From IMG/VR virus record IMGVR_UViG_3300023179_000566, positions 1-21,922 of that record: a DNA stretch of 21,922 bases. One strand, given 5' to 3'. Origin of the DNA: a virus. Below the pieces are notes generated by a model, which worked only from the letters and a program-made list of their open reading frames with translations, was not told the origin of the DNA and made no database searches. Positions 16,692 through 21,922 of the stretch are shown here, in pieces; within the stretch, counting starts at the first letter, position 1, and every line of letters starts with the position of its first letter. A program made the translations under genes and the position numbers.

Positions 16692-16746
16692 TGCTTCTAA
16701 AGACTGCCTCAACAATCTTTAGAAGCAGGACTCCTAAGAATCCTGC
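16692..16746 (-). other. Two overlapping, mutually exclusive hairpins between capsid and connector genes
   Basis: Hairpin A pairs TGCTTCTAAAGA (16692-16703) perfectly with 16716-16727 (12 bp, 12-nt loop). Hairpin B, read on the minus strand, is GCAGGATTC, TTAG loop, GAGTCCTGC (16746-16725), a 9-bp stem with one G-U pair. They share bases 16725-16727, so both cannot form fully at once. TTGAGGCAG occurs twice on the minus strand here. No U-tract follows, so it is not a classic terminator. RNA processing, stabilisation of capsid mRNA or reduced flow into the connector gene are possible roles. Confidence 0.65.
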
Positions 16747-16758
16747 CTCAATTACTAA

Positions 16759-18750
16759 TTAAACGTAACGTACTGTAACTACACCAGCACCTTCGTTGCT
16801 TGTAAGCTGGCTCATAGCTACACGCATACTTGCCACCATTACACGACGCTGATTAACTACTTCATCATCTGTATCCATACGCATTGCACGATGGTTACCA
16901 ACTACGAAGTTACGTGGGTTAACTAATACTGCTAGTGCATCATTAGCGGCTGCACCAGTCATTTGTGCTGTAACTAATACACGAGTTTGTGTTAGTAAAC
17001 CAACTTGACCTGTGATTAGTGTATTACGTGATTCACTGATCTTGTCTGTGCTTTGAAACTCTGTGTCATCTAATAGGTCGTAGTAAGCGGCCTGGCTAAC
17101 AAATAAAATTAGTTCGCTAGGATCTAGACCCCAAACACCTAGTGCACGACGTGCATCACGAAACTTAGCGGCTGTAAATTTAGCAGCAACAGCAACTGTT
17201 GGACTTGAAGTGGCTGATGCATCATAATATGCTAAACCATTAATACCAGCAGTATAAGTTGTAGCACCAACATCGTTACCAATTATCATAGCCTTATCTA
17301 GTGTTTTAGCCATGCGACGAACGATTGCATCACGAATAATAGGAACAATAGCAATTAAACCATCTTCCTCTTCTTCAAAGTTAACATATTCTTTGGTAGC
17401 TAGCTTTGCGCTGCTTATTTCAATCTCTTTTAGTGCATGTGTACGTTGTGTACCGCTGCTTGAACTACCACCAAAATCGCTGTTAGCTACCCAAGTTGCA
17501 TCTGCACCAGCATCAGGATTGATAGGCAGCTTCATGAAAGGCTGGCTCATAGCAATATTACGGATTGTACCAGCAACAACTAGTTGACGACGAATTTCGT
17601 CTTCCATGTTTAAGCTGATTTCTGTTTCCCAGTTCTTGCTTGGTAGGCGAATAGCACCACCAGCACCACTACCACTACCAGCAGCACCAGCTGTACCACC
17701 GCTAGCATACTTAGTTGCTAGATCCTTGTAGTATTTGGTTTCTTCAACTGGACGCTTTGTGATTTTGCTGATAAACACAGCAGCTTGCTTCTCCTGAAAG
17801 CTAATGTCACCATTATCAACCTTAGGGTCTGTAAACTGCATACGGCTCTTTTGAATAGCTTCTAGTTCAGCAGCTTTTTCGCGCAGAGCTGTTTCTAAAC
17901 CTTCAAGTGCGCTCTTGTGTGATTCAGCTTGTTCATTAAGACGCTTTTCAACGTCGGCTAGTAAGCGCTCTGCACCTGTGTCAACTGTTTGTACTGCAGC
18001 AACAGCAGCTTTGATTTTTGCTTCTAGTGCAGCTTCTGCTTTGGCAGCTTCAGCGGCTTCTTGAGCAGCTTTAGTTTGTGCTTCAACAACAGCTTTTGCA
18101 GTTTGCTCAGCAGCAGTAGCAGCAGCTTTAGCTAACATTTCTTCTAGTAATTTTGGATCCATGTTCCATTCCTCTTTATTTGCGCTATTTGCTGATTCAG
18201 AGTCCTCTAGCCCTTTAGCTGATTCTTCTACTGCAAATTGCTGTTTAAATAACTCATATTCCTCTGCACTATCAAATGCTTTGGCTAAACTAAAAAGCGT
18301 ATTCTGATTAGCAGGTACGCTGACTACACTAATTTCATGTAATTCTAAGTCTTTGATTAAAAATACTTCTACTTCTGACTTATACTCTGCATCTTTGACC
18401 CTAAACCCAATACTAAATGCACTTAAGATACCTTTCTTAATTAGCTTGTACACATCGCCGGCAGCGTCTGTAATTGCAGCTTTAATCCACAATCCTTTAT
18501 CGTCAACTTTGTGATCAACCATTTTACCAACAGGCATACGCTGATCGTGAAAGGCTAGAATAATTGGATTCTTTAAATAATTTTCCATACCCTTGGCCCA
18601 AACACTAGTAGGTACTACATCGCCTACGCGATCAGTATCATTAGTAGAGGCATAGCCTTCTATCATGATTGTCTGATCGCCATCATCCTGTGGCAGTGCT
18701 TTAGCAGTAAATTTAGACCCAAAGTAAATAATTTTATTTTTGATGTCCAT
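16759..18750 (-). CDS. Prohead protease - scaffold (delta domain) - major capsid protein fusion
   Basis: One 663-residue frame joins functions that HK97-type phages often keep separate. Residues 1-160 are an HK97-type prohead protease, with likely catalytic residues His68 (AFHDQ), Ser113 (AFSIGF) and Glu139 (LHEISVVSVPAN). Residues about 197-305 are an Ala/Glu/Lys-rich coiled coil (EAAEAAKAEAALEAKIKAAV), as expected of a delta or scaffold domain. A Gly/Ala/Ser linker (350-366) leads to an HK97-fold capsid protein (NMEDEIRRQLVVAGTIRNIA, later RRMAKTLDKAMIIGND). The start ATG directly abuts the portal TAA, with AAGGAG 11 nt upstream. An internal ATG at codon 197 has its own good ribosome site, so a 467-residue capsid precursor may be made in excess. 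Cleavage by the protease would then free the mature capsid protein. The cleavage point cannot be read from sequence. Confidence 0.93.
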   Translation of the reverse strand: MDIKNKIIYFGSKFTAKALPQDDGDQTIMIEGYASTNDTDRVGDVVPTSVWAKGMENYLKNPIILAFHDQRMPVGKMVDHKVDDKGLWIKAAITDAAGDVYKLIKKGILSAFSIGFRVKDAEYKSEVEVFLIKDLELHEISVVSVPANQNTLFSLAKAFDSAEEYELFKQQFAVEESAKGLEDSESANSANKEEWNMDPKLLEEMLAKAAATAAEQTAKAVVEAQTKAAQEAAEAAKAEAALEAKIKAAVAAVQTVDTGAERLLADVEKRLNEQAESHKSALEGLETALREKAAELEAIQKSRMQFTDPKVDNGDISFQEKQAAVFISKITKRPVEETKYYKDLATKYASGGTAGAAGSGSGAGGAIRLPSKNWETEISLNMEDEIRRQLVVAGTIRNIAMSQPFMKLPINPDAGADATWVANSDFGGSSSSGTQRTHALKEIEISSAKLATKEYVNFEEEEDGLIAIVPIIRDAIVRRMAKTLDKAMIIGNDVGATTYTAGINGLAYYDASATSSPTVAVAAKFTAAKFRDARRALGVWGLDPSELILFVSQAAYYDLLDDTEFQSTDKISESRNTLITGQVGLLTQTRVLVTAQMTGAAANDALAVLVNPRNFVVGNHRAMRMDTDDEVVNQRRVMVASMRVAMSQLTSNEGAGVVTVRYV
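18160..18175 (-). promoter_or_regulatory. Internal ribosome binding site and in-frame ATG for the capsid precursor
   Basis: On the minus strand AGAGG (18175-18171) lies 8 nt before an ATG (18162-18160) that is codon 197 of the fusion frame. It falls exactly at the junction between protease and scaffold domain (NKEEWN, then MDPKLLEEM). Confidence 0.65.
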
Positions 18751-19935
18751 TTACGCGCTTGCTCCTTGTGGCCTACCGCCTTGTGCGGGGTTGGCTGCTG
18801 AACCTGCAATATTTGCAGGTACTCTAATGGCATCCTGACCATCAATCTTAGGATACCTTAATTCTATTCTAGCCTCATTGGGTGTTATAACACCACCATT
18901 AACTAGTGTGCTGTGATACTTTGCTATTTCACCTATATCAGGCTGTAGTGCACTTACCATTGAGGTGATTGCTTCCACGTCATATCCAAAATATCGCTCC
19001 ACAGCGGATATATACAGCTTAACAATTGGCAATACTGTTTCCAGGTAAAATAACCGTAGATTAGGGGCAATGTTAGCATTGTTACCACCTTGTAGTAATA
19101 TTGGTGGGACTCCAACTGCAGTCATTATACGCTCACCATGTGTTTTTATTGCACGATCAAAATCTAGGTCGCTAAAACTTTGTTCTGATAGTTTAATAGG
19201 TTTAAGTCCACTATCTAAAATAATAGGACGCTTGCCGCCTGATTTAGTATTATATCGTTGTTGCCAGTACTGTAGTGTTTTTTCCTTAGCAACTTGCGAT
19301 AAACTATTTTCGGATGTAAGTACCAAACCAAAAACAGTACCATTATCAAAAAACTTTTGCTGAAACTCTTGCATTGAAAATAAGATATTAATATTTTCTA
19401 TACAACTTTGTAGCCTGCTAGCACCTCGATAGATGCTTTCACTATTAATATCTTTAAAATAAAATACTTCTGTATCCTTAAAATCTACCGAACCACTGTA
19501 CCTAAAGCCCTTAATAAAAGTTTTAGGGTCGCTGTTAATATCTACATTAGTAGCTGGTAGATGGTACATAAAAGTACCATCAAAGTGTATAAAAGCATTG
19601 CCTTCCAGCAACAAGTCTTTAAAAATCTCACGTCTAAAATCTTGTGCTGATTGGTAAGGATTTGGTCTGTAGTTTAAGAGTATGTTTAATGTTTTTTGGC
19701 GAACACCTAGTGCTACACCATCTATTACTTTGTCTTTTATATCATAGTCTAAGCTAGCACAAGCTGCTACAACCATGTTTACTGATCTGTTTACACTATC
19801 TATATTTTTAAAAGCCTGCTGGTAGCTAAGCAGTCTACCCTCAGTACCAATGGTACCGCCTTCGTCATAGTGTATTTGTTGTTGAGCTGGATTAAGTTTT
19901 TCACGAATCCAACTACTAATCTTTTCTAGTGCCAC
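18751..19935 (-). CDS. Portal protein, HK97 family
   Basis: A 394-residue portal that forms the dodecameric ring through which DNA enters and leaves the head. Family-like segments are RPNPYQSAQDFRREIFKDLL followed by EGNAFIHF, the helix-rich KTHGERIMTAVGVPPILLQG and the closing LRLFYLETVLPIVKLYISAV stem region. The length fits HK97-type portals (about 390-450). The start is GTG at 19933-19935, with AGGGG 6 nt upstream, inside the last 20 bases of the HNH gene. The stop directly abuts the capsid-fusion ATG. The C-terminal tail is Pro/Gly/Ala-rich (NPAQGGRPQGASA) and probably disordered. Confidence 0.92.
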   Translation of the reverse strand: MALEKISSWIREKLNPAQQQIHYDEGGTIGTEGRLLSYQQAFKNIDSVNRSVNMVVAACASLDYDIKDKVIDGVALGVRQKTLNILLNYRPNPYQSAQDFRREIFKDLLLEGNAFIHFDGTFMYHLPATNVDINSDPKTFIKGFRYSGSVDFKDTEVFYFKDINSESIYRGASRLQSCIENINILFSMQEFQQKFFDNGTVFGLVLTSENSLSQVAKEKTLQYWQQRYNTKSGGKRPIILDSGLKPIKLSEQSFSDLDFDRAIKTHGERIMTAVGVPPILLQGGNNANIAPNLRLFYLETVLPIVKLYISAVERYFGYDVEAITSMVSALQPDIGEIAKYHSTLVNGGVITPNEARIELRYPKIDGQDAIRVPANIAGSAANPAQGGRPQGASA

Positions 19936-20374
19936 TATTTTCCCCTAAAAATTGTGAAAAATAGGAACCATAACTAGACCCACGAAAATTAATATCACCA
20001 CTTGTATGCTTCTCCTGCTGCAATTCAATCCAGCGCTTTTGCTTTGCTACACTACTAGGAGCAGGGCTCTTTCCATAGATTCCATGCAGTTGAACATGAT
20101 GACGATTGCATAGGGTATATACAAGTTCATATATTTCTTCATGGTGTTCAGCAATAAACTGGTCACGAATAGCTAACACAGCTTCATCCGTACTAATATC
20201 AATAGAACTACGACTTGCCCAAGTTTCTAACAAGTAGGTTATTGAGTTAAGATGGTGAAGCTCTAGTTCATTAGTAGTTTTACATATATAGCAGCGATCA
20301 GCCTTTTCATAGGCACTTTTAGCCTTATCCCTAATCCACTTTACGGCTATGCGCTTGTTAGTATTTACCGCCAC
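19916..20374 (-). CDS. HNH endonuclease, probably packaging-associated
   Basis: The protein has 152 residues. Zinc-binding C28-x2-C31 (CYIC) and C89-x2-H92 (LCNRHH) frame the HNH core LELHHLNS (His40, His41), with LHGIYGKSP after it. It lies between the large terminase and portal genes. In HK97 the HNH protein gp74 is needed for terminase cutting at cos; the position here suggests a similar helper role and hints at cohesive-end packaging. A free-standing homing endonuclease is the alternative, but the tight overlap with the portal (20 nt) favours an integrated function. The start is GTG at 20372-20374 with GGAG 6 nt upstream; an ATG two bases earlier leads to a stop within three codons. A candidate promoter lies just upstream. 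Confidence 0.82.
   Translation of the reverse strand: MAVNTNKRIAVKWIRDKAKSAYEKADRCYICKTTNELELHHLNSITYLLETWASRSSIDISTDEAVLAIRDQFIAEHHEEIYELVYTLCNRHHVQLHGIYGKSPAPSSVAKQKRWIELQQEKHTSGDINFRGSSYGSYFSQFLGENSGTRKD
19933..19946 (-). promoter_or_regulatory. Ribosome binding site that fixes a GTG start for the portal gene
   Basis: AGGGG (19946-19942 on the minus strand) lies 6 nt before GTG 19935-19933, within the end of the HNH coding sequence. Confidence 0.65.
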
Positions 20375-20394
20375 ATTTTACTCCAATTTTGACT

Positions 20395-20424
20395 ATTATA
20401 GCCTAAAAGCAACTACCAATTCAA
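20395..20424 (-). promoter_or_regulatory. Possible sigma70 promoter upstream of HNH-portal-capsid genes
   Basis: Minus strand: TTGAAT (20424-20419), an 18-bp spacer, then perfect TATAAT (20400-20395), in the 67-nt gap after the terminase stop. The predicted start is near 20388, leaving a leader of only about 14 nt that still contains the GGAG site. The -35 box is 4/6 and the spacer one over optimum, so this is weaker than the promoter at 11750-11778. Confidence 0.45.
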
Positions 20425-20441
20425 CTCAAAATTTATAGGAC

Positions 20442-21734
20442 CTATATTGTATAGCTGTACAGCGCATAACGTACTGCATCAGCCATGTGACTATACTCAT
20501 CATGCTTGGGTCGTTCACGAGTTAATCCTTCACGAGTATCCCAGCGATATTGATCTAGCATTGCTAAGACATGCACACAGTTTTTGTAGACTAATAGTCT
20601 GCCTTGCTGTACTAGTGTTTGTACATAGGCTATACCTGGTAACACATCTTTTTTAGCCTTTGTAGTTGCTATATCATAGTTGTAAGCTAGGTCCGAAGCA
20701 AATTGTGCAGCTGCACTATCAATAAATACTATTTCAATACCCCAGTGCTCCATCATTAGTTTAAAACGCTCAGCATGATCACGAGTAGTTTTTTCCGATT
20801 CTAAGTAATCCTCAACACAATAGAACTTGTCGCTACTATGATCATAGATTATATTAACCCAAGCTGTAGCATCTCTGTAGCCTGGATCACAACCAGCAAT
20901 TGCTTCGCCTCGTAAACCTTCTGGCAACTCATCTAAGATGTACTCTGGCTTAAAACCTTCGTAAATTTGTCCTAGATAACTAGTAAATGATGCCATGTAC
21001 TCCTGCTCAAACTCTGACTTGGGCATTGAACGACGAGCTTCTTCAACATCCGACTCAGCCATTCTAGTATTTTCAGTATAGTCAGCTTGCAAACTACACC
21101 ACTCTGAAAAGTTCTGATCAAAGCCACGCTGCCAAAACTTTGAAAACCAGTTGTTTTTGCCGCGTGGAGTACTAATAAATATAGCTTTAGCGTGTGGCTT
21201 GTCTAGTGTGGGACGTAATGCAATATTAAAAGCTTCTTCACCACGCTCCGATAGTGCAGCTTCGTCAAATATAATTAAATCGTATGACCTACCAACCGTT
21301 GAATCAACAGTACCTACTGAACCCATACGAATAGTTGAACCATTTTGTAGTTCAATAACTCTATCTTTAAGATTATCACGACTAACTTCAAGATCAAAGT
21401 ACTTGATCAATCTACGCTGTAGTTCGAAACTAATTGAACTAAGATTATAGTTAGGTGATATAATAAGTACATTTGAATTAGGCACTAGCGTTACTAGTTG
21501 ACCAATTACATTGGCTATATAAGTTTTACCTAATCGTCTAGCAAGTGCAGCGCAAACAAATCTATAGTTAGGGCTATTTACACTATTAATTAGAGCAATT
21601 TGCGGCCTGTTAATAGTATCATATAAGTTTAGTAGTTTAAGATAATTATCTATTGGCAGTTTAATAAATCTACTACTAGCTTCAAACTCAGTAATATGCT
21701 CACAATCTATATCTGGTCTACTTACTACTAACAT
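20442..21734 (-). CDS. terL: Terminase large subunit (DNA-packaging ATPase and nuclease)
   Basis: This 430-residue protein cuts concatemeric DNA and pumps it through the portal. Residues 64-71 (LARRLGKT) are a terminase-type deviant Walker A. Residues 153-159 (LIIFDEA) are Walker B with the catalytic Glu. KAIFISTPRGKNNW (183-196) is the coupling motif. The RNase-H-like nuclease domain has Asp283 (GCDPGY), Asp339 (VFIDSA) and Asp419 (SHMADAVRYAL). Length and order are normal. The start ATG 21732-21734 lacks a good Shine-Dalgarno, but an in-frame TAG lies four codons upstream and the 28-codon gene overlaps the start, so translation is probably coupled to that gene. Confidence 0.95.
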   Translation of the reverse strand: MLVVSRPDIDCEHITEFEASSRFIKLPIDNYLKLLNLYDTINRPQIALINSVNSPNYRFVCAALARRLGKTYIANVIGQLVTLVPNSNVLIISPNYNLSSISFELQRRLIKYFDLEVSRDNLKDRVIELQNGSTIRMGSVGTVDSTVGRSYDLIIFDEAALSERGEEAFNIALRPTLDKPHAKAIFISTPRGKNNWFSKFWQRGFDQNFSEWCSLQADYTENTRMAESDVEEARRSMPKSEFEQEYMASFTSYLGQIYEGFKPEYILDELPEGLRGEAIAGCDPGYRDATAWVNIIYDHSSDKFYCVEDYLESEKTTRDHAERFKLMMEHWGIEIVFIDSAAAQFASDLAYNYDIATTKAKKDVLPGIAYVQTLVQQGRLLVYKNCVHVLAMLDQYRWDTREGLTRERPKHDEYSHMADAVRYALYSYTI

Positions 21735-21804
21735 GTAAAAATTCTACTAATAAAATTGTTGCTAAAAAGCTTAGTAGTAGTGCTGAAAATACAAATAGTA
21801 TCAT
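21718..21804 (-). CDS. 28-residue single-span membrane peptide overlapping the terL start
   Basis: ATG at 21802-21804 opens a 28-codon frame ending at TAG 21718-21720. GGAG lies 7 nt upstream (21815-21812). The first four bases overlap the preceding gene's stop (ATGA) and the last 17 bases overlap terL. The peptide starts MILFVFSALLLSFLATILLV, a membrane span of about 22 residues, and ends with a short polar tail (HVSSK). I do not recognise a family. It may be a small membrane factor, or a leader whose translation brings ribosomes to the terL start, which has no good site of its own. The site quality and double overlap make chance less likely, but the length keeps certainty moderate. Confidence 0.6.
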   Translation of the reverse strand: MILFVFSALLLSFLATILLVEFLHVSSK

Positions 21805-21922
21805 ATGCCATCTCCACTAATAAGTTTGTGTATAAGCTGACCATACTTTGATCCATCTGACTCATTAATTTGCACATTAACCTGCTTTTGCGGACCACTA
21901 TTACTTCGTAATTTTTCTAGCT
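21801..21922 (-). CDS. 3' end of an unidentified gene upstream of terL (possibly small terminase)
   Basis: The last 39 codons before TGA at 21801-21803 are open to the right edge. The visible part reads LEKLRSNSGPQKQVNVQINE and ends KLISGDGI. The position directly before terL (apart from the 28-codon gene) fits a small terminase subunit, but no diagnostic motif is visible in this tail, so the assignment is a guess from gene order. The stop overlaps the next ATG by 4 nt. Confidence 0.5.
   Translation of the reverse strand, partial: LEKLRSNSGPQKQVNVQINESDGSKYGQLIHKLISGDGI

Noticed and set aside
18663-18845. 60-codon minus-strand frame across the portal/capsid junction
   Set aside because: It overlaps two certain genes in another frame and has no recognisable sequence.
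19070-21450. Plus-strand frames opposite portal and terminase (19070-19363, 20447-20656, 21151-21450)
   Set aside because: They are antisense to genes with clear catalytic or family motifs, with no recognisable product.

Overview
The window is the packaging, head and tail module of a tailed double-stranded DNA phage (or prophage), with the long non-contractile tail of a siphovirus. Every gene I can support lies on the minus strand, so the biological order runs from the right edge to the left. The DNA is AT-rich, coding is almost gap-free, and most genes have Shine-Dalgarno sequences and short overlaps. No integrase, repressor, lysis, replication or host gene is visible, so I cannot name the host or say whether the phage is temperate. 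CTAG is common, which argues against hosts that avoid this tetranucleotide.

Right part (21922 to 18751), packaging: the 3' end of an unidentified gene (possibly the small terminase); an unlisted 28-residue single-span membrane peptide overlapping the terminase start; the large terminase (TerL); an HNH nuclease preceded by a plausible promoter; and an HK97-type portal with a GTG start.

Middle (18750 to 14001), head and neck: a 663-residue fusion of HK97-type prohead protease, scaffold-like delta domain and major capsid protein. A well-placed in-frame internal start could yield the capsid precursor alone. Competing hairpins follow, then a gp6-like connector, an oversized 555-residue protein with a neck-like C terminus, and a tail-terminator-like protein.

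Left part (13925 to 1), tail: the major tail tube protein; a G / G-T tail chaperone pair joined by a -1 frameshift at G_GGA_AAC; a strong intrinsic terminator followed at once by a near-consensus sigma70 promoter; a 2328-residue tape measure; a distal-tail-like protein; a hub-like protein with a TTG start; and the first 771 codons of a tail-tip fibre that runs off the left edge inside a 357-bp (119-residue, 17-heptad) tandem repeat.

How the genes fit together: TerL, helped perhaps by the HNH nuclease, cuts and pumps DNA through the portal into a shell built from the capsid protein on its own delta-domain scaffold, which the fused protease then removes. The connector and neck proteins close the head. 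G and G-T load the tape measure, around which tube protein polymerises up to the terminator protein. Distal tail, hub and fibre form the host-binding tip. The genetics look ordinary for a siphovirus. What stands out is the regulatory detail: the dual-start capsid gene, the frameshift, the insulator before the tape measure, the micro-gene at terL, and the repeat-built fibre.
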